The notes: generated by a model not told the origin, from the sequence alone. A DNA stretch of 64,000 bases from Deinococci bacterium (GCA_030149325.1 JASBRS010000071.1:1-64000); one strand, 5' to 3'. Positions 46,729 to 56,373 are shown, counted from the stretch's first letter. Made by a program: numbers and translations.

Positions 46729-48027
46729 ATGGACACGCCTCGTTCGGACGAACTTTTCGCCCGCGCCCGGAGGGTCATCCCCGGCGGCGTCAACTCGCCG
46801 GTGCGGGCCTTCGGCTCTGTCGGCGGCACGCCGCGCTTCCTCCGGGCCGGCGAGGGATGCTACGTCACCGACGTCGATGGGCGGCGCTACGTCGACCTGG
46901 TCGGGTCGTGGGGCCCGCTGCTGTTGGGACACGCCCACCCGCGGGTGCTCGCCGCCATCGCCCGCGCCCTGCCCGACGGCACCTCCTTCGGTGCCCCGGT
47001 CGAGGCCGAGGTCGACCTCGCCGAGGCGGTGCTCGACCGCGTCCCCGCCACCGAGCTGGTGCGCTTCGTCAACTCGGGCACCGAGGCGACGATGAGCGCC
47101 ATCCGGCTGGCGCGCGGAGCCACCGGCCGCGACCTGCTGGTCAAGTTCGAGGGCAACTACCACGGTCATGCCGACAGCCTGCTGGTGGCGGCCGGATCCG
47201 GCGCCCTGACCACCGGCGTGCCGTCGAGTGCGGGCGTGCCGGCGGGCACCGCCGCCGACACCCTGGTCGCGCGCTACAACGATCCGGCGTCGCTGGAGGC
47301 GCTCTTCGACGCTCATCCCGACGCCATCGCCGCCGTCATCCTCGAGCCGGTCGCCGGCAACATGGGGGTCGTGCCTCCCGCCGCCGGCTTCCTCGAGGCC
47401 GTGCGCGCCCTCACGCGCCGCCATGGCGCGGTGATGATCGTCGACGAGGTGATGACCGGCTTCCGGCTGGCTCGCGGCGGCGCGGTGGAGCGCTTCGGGC
47501 TCGATCCCGACCTCGTGACCTGGGGCAAGGTGGTGGGCGGCGGCCTGCCGGTCGGGGCCTACGGCGGTCGGCGCGATCTGATGGAACGGATCTCCCCGCT
47601 CGGCCCCGTCTACCAGGCCGGCACCCTGTCGGGCAACCCGTTGGCGATGGCGGCGGGGTTGGCGACGCTGCGTGCCATCGACGCGGCAGGCGACGTCTAC
47701 GAGGTGTTGGAGGCGCGCGGCCGCGCGCTCGAGTCCGGTCTGGCCGAGGCCGCCGCCGGTGCCGGCGTCGACGTCCACATCAACCGCGTCGGCTCGATGC
47801 TCACGGTGTTCTTCACCGACCGTCCGGTCGCCGGCTACGCCGACGCCACCGCGGCCGATGGCGCGCGCTTCGCGCGGTGGTTCCACGGTCTGCTCGAGCG
47901 CGGCGTGTACTGGCCGGCCAGCCCCTTCGAGGCCGCCTTCCTCGGCTACGCGCATGGGCCGGACGCGCTCGACGCGGTGGTGGAGGCAGCGGCCGGCGCC
48001 TTCGCCGACGTCGCGGAGGCCGGCTGA
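46729..48027 (+). CDS. hemL: Glutamate-1-semialdehyde 2,1-aminomutase
   Basis: Makes 5-aminolevulinate for heme in the C5 pathway. 432 residues. [24 protein letters not shown] near the N-terminus, [18 protein letters not shown] near 110-127, [15 protein letters not shown], and the PLP lysine in [17 protein letters not shown] near 265 are diagnostic against other class III aminotransferases. No promoter or ribosome-binding site stands out before ATG 46729. mnmE starts right after. Confidence 0.95.
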   Translation: MDTPRSDELFARARRVIPGGVNSPVRAFGSVGGTPRFLRAGEGCYVTDVDGRRYVDLVGSWGPLLLGHAHPRVLAAIARALPDGTSFGAPVEAEVDLAEAVLDRVPATELVRFVNSGTEATMSAIRLARGATGRDLLVKFEGNYHGHADSLLVAAGSGALTTGVPSSAGVPAGTAADTLVARYNDPASLEALFDAHPDAIAAVILEPVAGNMGVVPPAAGFLEAVRALTRRHGAVMIVDEVMTGFRLARGGAVERFGLDPDLVTWGKVVGGGLPVGAYGGRRDLMERISPLGPVYQAGTLSGNPLAMAAGLATLRAIDAAGDVYEVLEARGRALESGLAEAAAGAGVDVHINRVGSMLTVFFTDRPVAGYADATAADGARFARWFHGLLERGVYWPASPFEAAFLGYAHGPDALDAVVEAAAGAFADVAEAG

Positions 48028-48028
48028 G

Positions 48029-49378
48029 GTGCCGCTGCCGCCCACCGGCGACACCATCGCCGCCGTCGCTACGGCGCCGGGCACGGGCGCGGTGGGCATC
48101 GTGCGGGTATCGGGGCCGGCGGCGTACGCCGTGGCCGACCGTCTCTTCCGTCCGCACCGGGGCCCCCCGCCCAGCCGCCGGCGGGCCGGCCGCGTGGTCT
48201 TCGGGTCGATCGTCGACGCCCGTCACCAGGACGAGCTGGTCGACGAGGCCCTGCTGCTGACCTTCCGCGCTCCGCACTCCTACACCGGTCAGGACGTGGT
48301 GGAGTTCCAGACGCACGGGGGTCCCGCCGTCCTCCGCAGCGTGCTCGATCTGTGCCTCCACGCCGGCGCCCGCATGGCGGGCCCCGGCGAGTACACCTTG
48401 CGCGCCTTCCTGGGCGGCAGGATCGACCTCGCCCAGGCCGAGAGCGTGCTGGCGTTGGTCGAGGCGCAGTCGGACGGCGCCCGTCGCAACGCCGCCCTGG
48501 GGCTCTCCCGCGCCCTCGGGGAGCGGCTCGACGCCATCCAGTCCGACCTCACCGAGGCCTACGCAGCCCTGCAGGCCGGCCTCGACTACCCGGAGGAGGG
48601 GGTGCCGGAAGCGGAGCTCGACGTCCCCCTGGCACGGGCGCTCGAGCGGGTCGAAGCGCTGCTCGCCACCGCCGAGGCCGGCCGCATCGGCGTCCACGGC
48701 GCGCGCCTGGCGCTGCTGGGCCGACCCAACGCCGGCAAGTCGAGTCTCCTGAACGCCCTCCTGGGCTTCGAGCGTTCGATCGTCAGCGACGTCCCCGGCA
48801 CCACCCGCGACTACCTCGAGGCGCCGCTGGCGCTCGACGGGGTGCCGCTCACCGCCATCGACACCGCCGGCATCCGCAGCGCCGACGACGCCGTCGAGGC
48901 CTCCGGCGTGGCGCTCGCCGAGCGCATCGCCGACGCCTCGGACCTGTGCCTGTTGCTGGTCGATCGCTCGAGGCCGCTCGACCCCGAGGTGCAGGGGCTG
49001 CGCACCCGCTTGAGCGCGGCGCGAACGCTGGTGGTGGCCAGCAAGGCCGACCTGCCGGCGGCGTGGGACGAAGCGGAGCTCGATGCCGTGGCCGTCTCGG
49101 CGCACAGCGGCGAGGGGCTCGAGGCCCTGCGTGCGGCCATCCGCAGGCGACTGCTGGGGGACGCCGCCGCGTCCGAGCTGTGGATCAGCAACCAACGCCA
49201 CGCCGAGGCGCTCGTGAGCGTTCGGCACCACCTGCAAGACGCCCGCGGAGCTCCCCCGGACCTGGCCTCGCTGGAGCTCCAGGACGCATTGGAGGCGCTG
49301 GGAAGGATCACGGGCCGCACCGAGGTGGCCGAGGAGACGCTGGCCGCCATCTTCGCGTCGTTCTGCGTGGGGAAGTGA
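48029..49378 (+). CDS. mnmE: tRNA modification GTPase MnmE
   Basis: With MnmG it installs the 5-carboxymethylaminomethyl group on wobble uridines. 449 residues. N-terminal folate domain with TIAAVATAPGTGAVGIVRVSGPAA; helical domain; G domain from about 215 with GRPNAGKSSLLNALLG, DVPGTTRDYLEA and DTAGIR; and the C-terminal catalytic FCVGK with the conserved cysteine. GTG 48029 is one base past the hemL stop. Confidence 0.95.
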   Translation: MPLPPTGDTIAAVATAPGTGAVGIVRVSGPAAYAVADRLFRPHRGPPPSRRRAGRVVFGSIVDARHQDELVDEALLLTFRAPHSYTGQDVVEFQTHGGPAVLRSVLDLCLHAGARMAGPGEYTLRAFLGGRIDLAQAESVLALVEAQSDGARRNAALGLSRALGERLDAIQSDLTEAYAALQAGLDYPEEGVPEAELDVPLARALERVEALLATAEAGRIGVHGARLALLGRPNAGKSSLLNALLGFERSIVSDVPGTTRDYLEAPLALDGVPLTAIDTAGIRSADDAVEASGVALAERIADASDLCLLLVDRSRPLDPEVQGLRTRLSAARTLVVASKADLPAAWDEAELDAVAVSAHSGEGLEALRAAIRRRLLGDAAASELWISNQRHAEALVSVRHHLQDARGAPPDLASLELQDALEALGRITGRTEVAEETLAAIFASFCVGK

Positions 49379-49406
49379 GCCGGGGGCCGGCCCCAGCGCC
49401 GACCGT

Positions 49407-49931
49407 CTAGGCCCAGGTGGCCTCGACCTCGCGGGCCGCCTGGCGCACCGCTTCCGGGAAGCGCGCCATCACCTGCTGGAGGACGTTCCGGGCGGTGAAC
49501 TCGATCATGCTCAGCAGCGCCCTTCCCCCCCACTTCTCGGGCGCCGGCAGCGCCAGGTGGATGCCGATGGAGAAGTGGTACTCGACCCGGCAGCCGCGCT
49601 CGGCCGCCACCACCCGCGCGTCGCCCGACACCTCGGCCCAGCCGGGGCCCTCGGGATCGAGCGGCAGCCCCTGCAGGCGCGCCCCCTCCTCGGTGTAGGT
49701 GAGCTCCGAGCGGAACGGCAACTCGCGCTGACCGAACAGCGCGGCGTTGACGGGAAGCGTTGCGGTCACGACCTTGGGAACGCCGTGGGCGGCCTGCCCC
49801 TCCACCACCTGGAGGTCCGCCAGGAAGGTGGCCTGCGAGAGCGACCTGGGCACGTCCCGCACGAAGGCGCGGGCGGCCTCCTGTGGCAGCTCGAGGTCCA
49901 GGACGAAGCTCACCTCGTGCTTCAGGTCCAC
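49407..49931 (-). CDS. DUF3809-like protein
   Basis: 174 residues from GTG 49931, with a GAGG site upstream. FVRDVPRSLSQATFLADLQVVEG near 20-42, ELPFRSELTYTEEGARLQGLPL near 78-99, and HLALPAPEKWGGRALLSMIEFTARNVLQQVM near the end fit a DUF3809/polyketide-cyclase-like fold. I recall DUF3809 as limited to Deinococcus relatives; the match is moderate. Function unknown. It follows the 97-residue protein gene by four bases and is convergent with mnmE. Confidence 0.65.
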   Translation of the reverse strand: MDLKHEVSFVLDLELPQEAARAFVRDVPRSLSQATFLADLQVVEGQAAHGVPKVVTATLPVNAALFGQRELPFRSELTYTEEGARLQGLPLDPEGPGWAEVSGDARVVAAERGCRVEYHFSIGIHLALPAPEKWGGRALLSMIEFTARNVLQQVMARFPEAVRQAAREVEATWA

Positions 49932-49935
49932 GTCC

Positions 49936-50229
49936 TCACCTCTCGGCCGCGCCCCGCAGGCGCGGGCCGACCCACTCCACACGCAGGCTCTCGTCGTTCA
50001 CGGCGGCCTCGATCTCGCTGTCGCTGGCGGTCCGCAGGCGCGGCAGCTCGTGGAACAGGCCGGCGCTGGACGCCAGCCCGACGCGCACCGTCACCGGGCC
50101 GTCGTCGCTGACCCGCCCGATCCGCCATAGCAGCTGGCTCGCCAGATCGCCGAGCAGCTCGTGGCTGACGCCCGATCGGTTGAGCACCTCGGTCACTCGC
50201 TGCTGGACGTCCGCCTCGCTCACCGCCAT
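49936..50229 (-). CDS. Small hypothetical protein
   Basis: 97 residues from ATG 50229, with GGGAAGG six bases upstream. A predicted N-terminal helix (VQQRVTEVLNRSGVSHELLGDLASQLLWRIGRV) and a short beta-rich rest. Acidic, soluble, no family recognised. In an operon with the DUF3809-like gene downstream. Confidence 0.6.
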   Translation of the reverse strand: MAVSEADVQQRVTEVLNRSGVSHELLGDLASQLLWRIGRVSDDGPVTVRVGLASSAGLFHELPRLRTASDSEIEAAVNDESLRVEWVGPRLRGAAER

Positions 50230-50246
50230 GCACCTTCCCGGCACCA

Positions 50247-50252
50247 AGCCTA
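50247..50252 (-). promoter_or_regulatory. -10 element for the small hypothetical gene
   Basis: TAGGCT on the minus strand, 17 bases before ATG 50229, leaving about ten bases that hold the ribosome-binding site. Confidence 0.4.
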
Positions 50253-50325
50253 CCGCATCCGCGCGCCGTTCGCTGCCGGCGATACCTCACCCTCGCGGCG
50301 CAGCGGGGGCGCCGAGCCCGCGTGG

Positions 50326-50331
50326 TAGCTT
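50326..50331 (+). promoter_or_regulatory. -10 element of a leaderless promoter (DUF368)
   Basis: TAGCTT, six bases before the ATG at 50338. Confidence 0.5.
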
Positions 50332-50337
50332 ACGCGG

Positions 50338-51249
50338 ATGCCGAACGCAGGCGCCCCGCGGCCCGACCCCTCGCGCGGGACCCCTCGGGCCCGGAGCCTG
50401 GGGCTGGTCCTCCGGGGCGTGGCGATGGGCACGGCGGACCTGATCCCGGGCGTGTCGGGCGGCACCATGGCGTTGATCCTGGGCATCTACCAGGAGCTCA
50501 TCGCCAGCCTGGGCCTGCTGACCTCCCCGGCGTTCCTCAGCGCGCTCGCCCGGATGCACCTGCGCCGCGCCTTCCGGCTGGCCAACGGGGGCTTCCTGGT
50601 GGCGGTGATCGCCGGCATCGGCGTCGCCGTGCTGACGCTGTCCCGGGTCATGCACGCCCTGCTGGCCGGCTACCCGGGCCACGTCTATGCCTTCTTCTTC
50701 GGTCTGATCCTGGCGTCGGCCGGTGTGGTCGGCCGCAAGGTGGGGCGCTGGGCTCCCCGGACGCTGGCGGGTGCCGCGGCGGGCGCGGTCGGCGCGTTCT
50801 GGATGGTGGGGCTGACGCCCGCCCACACGCCGGATGCCCCTGCCTTCCTGCTCCTCAGCGGCGCGCTGGCCATCTGCGCGCTCATGCTCCCCGGCATCTC
50901 CGGCGCCTTCGTGCTGGTGCTGCTGGGCAAGTACGAGCTGGCGCTGGCGGCGGTGAGCCACCTGGAGCTGGCGGTGCTGGCGCCGCTCGGGGCGGGCGCC
51001 GTCGTCGGCCTGCTGACGTTCGCCCGGGTCCTGGCGTGGCTGCTCCGCCGCGCCCACGACGCCACCCTCGCCGTCCTGGCCGGCTTCATGCTGGGGAGCC
51101 TGCGCAAGGTGTGGCCCTTCGAAGCGCCCGGCGGCGGATCCGCCTGGCCGTGGCAGGCCTCCGGGGCCCCGCTGCTGCTGGCCCTGCTGGCGGTCGGCGC
51201 GCTCGCCGTGGTGCTGTTGGAGCGCGCCGGACGCCGGCGCGAGCCCTGA
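50338..51249 (+). CDS. DUF368-family membrane protein (polyprenyl-phosphate transporter type)
   Basis: 303 residues, eight or nine helices. The repeated DUF368 motif appears as GTADLIPGVSGGTMALILGIYQELI (about 31-55) and again as LMLPGISGAFVLVLLGKYEL near 183-202. Members such as PopT return undecaprenyl phosphate to the cytosolic side of the membrane. A PAP2 phosphatase gene lies about 4 kb away (45720-46586). Leaderless start six bases from TAGCTT. Confidence 0.88.
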   Translation: MPNAGAPRPDPSRGTPRARSLGLVLRGVAMGTADLIPGVSGGTMALILGIYQELIASLGLLTSPAFLSALARMHLRRAFRLANGGFLVAVIAGIGVAVLTLSRVMHALLAGYPGHVYAFFFGLILASAGVVGRKVGRWAPRTLAGAAAGAVGAFWMVGLTPAHTPDAPAFLLLSGALAICALMLPGISGAFVLVLLGKYELALAAVSHLELAVLAPLGAGAVVGLLTFARVLAWLLRRAHDATLAVLAGFMLGSLRKVWPFEAPGGGSAWPWQASGAPLLLALLAVGALAVVLLERAGRRREP

Positions 51250-51436
51250 GCCAGGGCAGGACGCGCGACCCCCATCCGCTCAGGAAGTTCATTGTGGTCT
51301 CGGTTCACGTTCACGGGCCGTGGCTAGACTGGTGCGCGAACCGGTGGGCGGTGCGGGCCCACCGTCGGGCGCCGGCCGGCGTCCGACCGATCGATGACCC
51401 AGAGCCGCGCAGCGGCTTCTCGGAAGGAGGAGTACC

Positions 51437-52804
51437 GTGCTTCGCAAACGCATCGCCTTCGGGCTCGGAGCGCTTTCCCTGGCGGCCGCCCTGGTGGTAG
51501 CCGGCATCAATCTGTTCCCCGTGGTGAGCGCCCAGTCGGCCACCACCCCGGCGCCGACCCCCACCAACCAGGCGGCGCTGCTCCAGAACGAGCAGAATAC
51601 CGTCGACATCGTCAAGACCTACGGCCCCAGCGTGGTGGCGATCAACGTCACCGTCCAGGGGCAACCCGTCAACCCGCTGCAGCAGCAGAACGTACCGCCG
51701 CAGTTCCGCCAGTTCATCCCGCAGTTCACCCCGCAGCAGCCCCAGGTCATCCAGGCGGCCGGCTCCGGCTTCGTGATCGACCCCCAGGGCCAGATCGTCA
51801 CCAACTACCACGTCGTGAAGGACGCCCTGAAACAGGGCACCGTCGACCTCCTGAGCGGCGCCAAGATCACCGTCACCTTCCCCAACAGCCAGAAGGAGCT
51901 TCCCGCGCACGTGGTGGGGGCCGACCCCGACTACGACCTGGCCCTCATCCAGCTCGACAACGGCGCGGCGTTGCCGGCGAGCGCGAAGGCGATCCCGCTG
52001 GCCGACTCCGCCAAGATCCAGGTCGGGCAGAAGGTCATCGCCATCGGCAACCCGTTCGGGTTCCAGTCGACCGTGACCGAGGGCATCGTGTCGGCCATGG
52101 GGCGTGAGCTGCCCTCGATCGGGCGCGTCAAGATCCCGATGGTGCAGACCGACGCCGCCATCAACCCCGGCAACTCCGGCGGCCCGCTGATCGACTCGGC
52201 CGGACAGGTCATCGGCATCAACACCATGATCATCCCCGGCATGGCGGCCGGCGGCCAGGCCGGCAACATCGGGATCGGCTTCGCCGTCCCCTCCGACCTC
52301 ATCAAGAAGGCCCTGCCCGAGCTCCGCAAGGGCGGCCTCAGCGGCATCTACGCCCAGACCCTGGACATCCAGAACAAGCCGCGCATCGGCGTGTCCGTGA
52401 TCGGCGTCGACAACTTCCCCAGTGACGTCCGCAGCACCCTGAACATGCCCAGCTACGGCGCCCTGGTGATGCAGGTGGCCCCCGGCGGCCCGGCCGCTGC
52501 GGCCGGTCTGCAGGGCCCGGCCTACCAGGCCAACGTCAACGGCCAGAACTACCCGGCGGGCGGCGACATCATCCTCTCCGCCGACGGCACCAAGATCAAC
52601 ACCGTCACCGACCTCCAGCGCGTGGTGCTGTCGAAGAAGGCGGGCGACAAGGTGCAGCTCGAGGTATGGCGCAACGGCAAGACGCGCAACGTGACCGTGA
52701 CCCTGGAGGTCGTGCAGCAGCAGAGCCCGACCAACGGCGGGACCGGCAGCAACGGCGGGGCCGGCAATAACGGTAGCAACGGCTCGGGGAGCAACGGCCA
52801 GTAG
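51437..52804 (+). CDS. HtrA/DegP-like periplasmic serine protease
   Basis: 455 residues. An N-terminal signal peptide or anchor (about 1-32, ending VSAQS) is followed by a Gln/Pro-rich linker (about 70-110). The trypsin domain has the triad His in TNYHVV, Asp in DYDLALIQ and Ser in NPGNSGGPL. A PDZ domain (about 325-430) carries GALVMQVAPGGPAAAAGLQG. The Gly/Asn/Ser tail of about 25 residues is low-complexity. It degrades or refolds damaged envelope proteins. GTG 51437 follows AAGGAGGAG. A strong hairpin ends the gene. Confidence 0.93.
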   Translation: MLRKRIAFGLGALSLAAALVVAGINLFPVVSAQSATTPAPTPTNQAALLQNEQNTVDIVKTYGPSVVAINVTVQGQPVNPLQQQNVPPQFRQFIPQFTPQQPQVIQAAGSGFVIDPQGQIVTNYHVVKDALKQGTVDLLSGAKITVTFPNSQKELPAHVVGADPDYDLALIQLDNGAALPASAKAIPLADSAKIQVGQKVIAIGNPFGFQSTVTEGIVSAMGRELPSIGRVKIPMVQTDAAINPGNSGGPLIDSAGQVIGINTMIIPGMAAGGQAGNIGIGFAVPSDLIKKALPELRKGGLSGIYAQTLDIQNKPRIGVSVIGVDNFPSDVRSTLNMPSYGALVMQVAPGGPAAAAGLQGPAYQANVNGQNYPAGGDIILSADGTKINTVTDLQRVVLSKKAGDKVQLEVWRNGKTRNVTVTLEVVQQQSPTNGGTGSNGGAGNNGSNGSGSNGQ

Positions 52805-52847
52805 GCCTTCCCCCGGGACCCGCGACGGCGTAGGCCGGCGCCAGAAA

Positions 52848-52879
52848 GACGAGGGCGGCCCCACGGGGCCGCCCTCGTC
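52848..52879 (+). terminator. Terminator-like hairpin after htrA
   Basis: GACGAGGGCGGCCCC (52848-52862) pairs perfectly with GGGGCCGCCCTCGTC (52865-52879); allowing a four-base loop leaves 14 pairs. There is no long T-run. Placed between convergent genes, it may stop transcription from both sides. Confidence 0.6.
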
Positions 52880-52920
52880 GTCATCGTGGCGGCCGCCGCG
52901 CGAGCCAACGCCCGGCGGGA

Positions 52921-54087
52921 TCAGCCCGACGCCGCGCCTCCGAGCCACGGCGGTCGCACCCCGGCGACGTCGGCGGCGAGCCGAGCGCCGGCGCTCACGT
53001 CGGCCAGCGTGCCGCGGTCGCCGCCGGCCAGCAACCACCAGCCGCTGCCGAGCGAGCGCGCCACCGCCTCCCCGTCGTTCGGCGCGCTGAAGCGCGCTCC
53101 TCGCACGCTGCGCACGCTCTTCCCCAGCTCCAGCTTCCCCGATGCCAGCAGCGGGGCCAAGGCGGGCTCGTCGAGCAGGCGGTCCACCAGCTCGCGCCGG
53201 AGCCCGACCGGCACGCCCAGCAAACGGCCCCCGACGGGCACGTGGCCGTCAGGGTCGGCGGGGCCGGGCGGCGCGACCAGCACGGCCCCGTGCGGCGCAG
53301 GCCGGAGGGCCCAGCCCGCCACCGCGATCACCGGGGAGGTCGGCGACGTCGGCCCTCCGCGCAGCCGCGGGAACTGGCGGTAGACGGCAGGGAGACGGAC
53401 CGGTCGGTCCAATCCTGCCTCGGCCAGGGCAGCTCCGTCGGCGCCGGCCGCCACCACCACCGCGCCGGCCTCGACGGTCTGCCGGGCGTGCACGCCGAGA
53501 CGCATGCGACGATCGAACGCGAGTCGTTCGACGACCAGACGCCTGGCGTCGGAGGGCCGGGCGCGGGCGTTGAGCGCCAGGTCCACCCCCTCGCGCACCG
53601 CGCTGCGCGCCAGCGCCAGGGTGGCGGCCTCGACCGGGAGGTAGCCGCCCGAGCGGCGCCAGGCGGGGTACGTGCGTGCGATGCCGAGCGTCTCGCTGGT
53701 CCATACCAGGGCGTCGCCAGCGAGCAGCTCCTCCAGGGGGGCGGCGCCGGGGGCACCGGCGGGGTCGCCTGCGAGCTCGAGCCACCCCTCCCGGAACCGC
53801 GCCGCACCCGTGAGCTCCTCGCCCAGCCACGACCTCACCCAGGCGACGCCCTCGGCCCCGGACGCGTCGGGCGCGAGCGGCGGGCCCAGCCCCGGGCAGG
53901 TCACGGTGGCCCCCCCCTCGTTGGGGAGCCCCCCCTGCTCCACCAGCAGCAGCGACAGCCGCGGCGCCCACCGCCGTAACAGCCGCGCGAAGGCGACGCC
54001 GAGCAACCCGGCGCCGACCACCACCACGTCGTAGCCGGCCCGCGGCGCCGGCCCGTCGGGCGTGACCGAGACCCTTCCGGCGACCAT
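52921..54087 (-). CDS. FAD-dependent oxidoreductase (DAO family)
   Basis: 388 residues from ATG 54087. The FAD loop DVVVVGAGLLGVAFARLL lies near residues 20-37, followed by LLLVEQGGLPNEGGATVT. GAVVVAAGADGAAL near 213-226 and GWWLLAGGDRGTLADVSAGARLAADVAG at the C-terminus close the dinucleotide fold. The family includes amine, glycine and sarcosine oxidases and glycerol-3-phosphate dehydrogenase; the substrate is unknown. It lies five bases after TAGACT (leaderless) and is divergent from the patatin gene. Confidence 0.8.
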   Translation of the reverse strand: MVAGRVSVTPDGPAPRAGYDVVVVGAGLLGVAFARLLRRWAPRLSLLLVEQGGLPNEGGATVTCPGLGPPLAPDASGAEGVAWVRSWLGEELTGAARFREGWLELAGDPAGAPGAAPLEELLAGDALVWTSETLGIARTYPAWRRSGGYLPVEAATLALARSAVREGVDLALNARARPSDARRLVVERLAFDRRMRLGVHARQTVEAGAVVVAAGADGAALAEAGLDRPVRLPAVYRQFPRLRGGPTSPTSPVIAVAGWALRPAPHGAVLVAPPGPADPDGHVPVGGRLLGVPVGLRRELVDRLLDEPALAPLLASGKLELGKSVRSVRGARFSAPNDGEAVARSLGSGWWLLAGGDRGTLADVSAGARLAADVAGVRPPWLGGAASG

Positions 54088-54092
54088 GACGG

Positions 54093-54098
54093 AGTCTA
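54093..54098 (-). promoter_or_regulatory. -10 element of a leaderless promoter (FAD oxidoreductase)
   Basis: TAGACT on the minus strand, five bases before the ATG at 54087. Confidence 0.45.
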
Positions 54099-54165
54099 CC
54101 GCCGACGCCGGGCCCTGCCAACGAACGCCGTCTACGGCGGCACGGAAGCCTCGGCGACCACGTGC

Positions 54166-54171
54166 TAGGCT
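54166..54171 (+). promoter_or_regulatory. -10 element of a leaderless promoter (patatin)
   Basis: TAGGCT, seven bases before the ATG at 54179. Confidence 0.5.
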
Positions 54172-54178
54172 GACCCCC

Positions 54179-55096
54179 ATGGAGAGGCCGGCGGACCACG
54201 GCAAGATCGGTCTGGTGCTGTCCGGGGGCGGGGCCCGCGGGTTCGCGCACATCGGCGTCCTTCGCGCCCTCGAGAGGGCGGGAGCGCACTTCGACGTGAT
54301 CGCCGGAACCTCGATGGGGGCGGTGCTGGGCGCCCTCTACGCCAGCGGGCGCCGCGCCGACGACCTCTACCGCCTGGCCGACACCACCAGTTGGCGCGAC
54401 GTGATCGACCTCTCGCTGCAGACCGGGCTGTTCAAGGGCGACCGGCTCGAGGCGTTCCTTGCCGAGCACCTGCCCCGCACCTTCGAGGAGCTGGCCGTCC
54501 CCCTCGCCGTCACCACCACCGACATCGAGACCGGCGAGGGCGTCGTCCACATGGAGGGCGACCTGGTCCGCGCGGTCCGCGCCTCCAGCAGCTTCCCGGG
54601 CGCGTTCGAGCCGATCGAGCTGGCCGGCCGGACCCTGGCCGACGGCGGCATCGTCAACAACCTACCGGTGGAGGCCGCCACGCTGCTGGGGGCGACGCGC
54701 TGCATCGCCTCCGACGTGACGGCGCCCCGGCGGTCGGTCTACGCCACCAACAGCGACGGCAACTGGTGGGAGCGCATGGTACAGACGGTGCGCCTGGAGC
54801 GCCGCAACCCGATGGCCCAGATGCTGTTCCGCACCAGCGACATCACGCAGTCGATCCTGGTCGACATCCAGTACAGCCTCCATCCGGCCGACCTGCGGAT
54901 CCGGCTCGACATGCCGGAGATCCGGGTCGAGTCGTTCCGCGAGTTCCGCAAGATCGTCGCCTACGGCGAGGACGCGGCCGAGCGCGCTCTCGAGGCGGTG
55001 GGCGGCCTCGACGCCGTGCTCACGCCGCCGCGCTCCGGCCGCCCCGGCCGCACCGTCACACCGGCGCGGCGCTCCCCCCTGCGCACCACCCCGTGA
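54179..55096 (+). CDS. Patatin-like phospholipase (RssA type)
   Basis: 305 residues. GLVLSGGGARGFAHIGVLRAL (oxyanion hole) near 12-32, nucleophile elbow GTSMG near 43-47, and the catalytic aspartate in LADGGIVNNLPVEAATLLGA near 145-164. Family members hydrolyse lipid esters; some act at the membrane without a signal peptide, as here. Its stop overlaps the signal peptidase start, so the two are co-translated. Confidence 0.9.
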   Translation: MERPADHGKIGLVLSGGGARGFAHIGVLRALERAGAHFDVIAGTSMGAVLGALYASGRRADDLYRLADTTSWRDVIDLSLQTGLFKGDRLEAFLAEHLPRTFEELAVPLAVTTTDIETGEGVVHMEGDLVRAVRASSSFPGAFEPIELAGRTLADGGIVNNLPVEAATLLGATRCIASDVTAPRRSVYATNSDGNWWERMVQTVRLERRNPMAQMLFRTSDITQSILVDIQYSLHPADLRIRLDMPEIRVESFREFRKIVAYGEDAAERALEAVGGLDAVLTPPRSGRPGRTVTPARRSPLRTTP

Positions 55097-55764
55097 CCCG
55101 GCCCGGGCCCGGCCCCAAGGGGTGGCTGCTGCTGCTCCTCAGCGGCGCCCTGGCGGCGGTGCTCATCGGCGTCTTCGCGGTGGGGGTGGTGGCCGTGCAC
55201 GGCCACTCGATGGAGCCCACGCTGCACGACGGCGAACGTGCCCTGGTGCTCCGCGGGGGCGCCTGGCTGCACCGCCTCGGCCTGGGGACCTTCCACCCGG
55301 GCGACATCGTGTTCTTCCCCGACCCCGAGGCCCCGCCTCGCGGCCTTCTGGGGGTGTTCGGCCGCCACCTGTTGATCAAGCGCATCGTCGCCGGTCCCGG
55401 AGACAGCGTGGGCCTCGACGACGGCCGCCTGGTGGTCGACGGACGTCCCCGGGCCGAGGCCTACCTGGGCGACGCCTTCCGCGGGCTGGCCAGCCTCCCG
55501 GCGGCGCGCGTGCCGGCAGGCCGCGTGTACGTCATGGGCGACAACCGACACCCCTTCGCCTCGCTCGACTCGCGCAGCTTCGGCCCGATCCCGGCCTCGT
55601 CGATCGAGGGCCGCGCGGTGCTGGTGGTGTGGCCGCCGTTCCGGCGCACCGCCAGGGGCTGGGTCTGGAACGTGCGCTGGCTGACCCCGCCTCCCGAGCG
55701 CCCGGCAGGAAGATCGACGGCTCGCCGGCCGCGGCGCCAGCGGACCCCTTCCCCCACGGGCTGA
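55093..55764 (+). CDS. lepB: Signal peptidase I
   Basis: 223 residues. One N-terminal membrane helix (about 9-36), then the catalytic serine in HGHSMEPTLHDGE, the lysine in LLIKRIVAGPGDSV near 97, and GRVYVMGDNRHPFASLDSRSFGPIP near 145-169. Removes signal peptides from exported proteins. Start GTG 55093 overlaps the patatin stop (GTGA). The C-terminal 30 residues are rich in Pro and Arg and may be variable. Confidence 0.93.
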   Translation: MTRPGPGPKGWLLLLLSGALAAVLIGVFAVGVVAVHGHSMEPTLHDGERALVLRGGAWLHRLGLGTFHPGDIVFFPDPEAPPRGLLGVFGRHLLIKRIVAGPGDSVGLDDGRLVVDGRPRAEAYLGDAFRGLASLPAARVPAGRVYVMGDNRHPFASLDSRSFGPIPASSIEGRAVLVVWPPFRRTARGWVWNVRWLTPPPERPAGRSTARRPRRQRTPSPTG

Positions 55765-55779
55765 CGCGCCGACGACGCT

Positions 55780-56373
55780 TCAGCCGGTCTCCGCCAGCCG
55801 CCCGTCGAGGCCCAGGTCGGCGGCGCGCTCCTGCATCGCGGCGAGCACGAAGCCGACGTGCTCCCACAGCTCCACGCCGAGCTCCTCGGCCCCGGTGCGC
55901 ACGTCGTCGCGGTTCACGCCACGCGCGAAGGCCTTGTCCTTGAACTTCTTCTTGAGGCTCTTGACGGTCTGGTTGGCGATGTCGCGGTCGGGGCGCACCA
56001 GCACGGCCGCGGTGATGAGGCCGGTGATCTCGTCGCAGGCGAACAGCGTCCGGGCCATCAGACTGTCGCGGGCTACGCCGGTGTAGTCGGCGTGCCCGAG
56101 GATGGCGTCGAGGACGGGCTCGGGGTAGCCGAGCTCGCGGAGGTGGCTCACGCCGACCCAGGGGTGCCCGCTCTCGTCGCGGTCGGGGTTGGGGTAGCGC
56201 TCGTAGTCGAAGTCGTGCAGCAGCGCCGCCACCGACCACAACTCCGGGTCCTCGCCGAAGTGCCGGGCGTAGGCGGCCACCGCCGCCTCGACCGCCAGCA
56301 TGTGCTTGCGGAGGCTGTCCGACTCCGTCCAGGACTCCATCAACTTCAAGGCGTCGTCACGCGTCGGGACCAT
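55780..56373 (-). CDS. HD-domain hydrolase
   Basis: 197 residues. Metal-binding HD motif: H near 24 (RKHMLAVEAA), ALLHDFDYERYPNP (His-Asp near 53), and HADYTGVARDSLMARTLFACDEITGLITAAVLV with His near 94 and a conserved Asp near 114. SLKKKFKDKAFARGVNRDDV is typical of the small bacterial HDIG group. It probably hydrolyses a phosphoester or nucleotide; substrate unknown. Leaderless ATG, five bases from TAGACT; the opposite promoter is 46 bases away. Confidence 0.88.
   Translation of the reverse strand: MVPTRDDALKLMESWTESDSLRKHMLAVEAAVAAYARHFGEDPELWSVAALLHDFDYERYPNPDRDESGHPWVGVSHLRELGYPEPVLDAILGHADYTGVARDSLMARTLFACDEITGLITAAVLVRPDRDIANQTVKSLKKKFKDKAFARGVNRDDVRTGAEELGVELWEHVGFVLAAMQERAADLGLDGRLAETG

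Noticed and set aside
49381-49395. GGGGCCGGCCCC palindrome after mnmE as a terminator
   Set aside because: Twelve bases with no room for a loop; such strings are common in this composition, so it was not listed.
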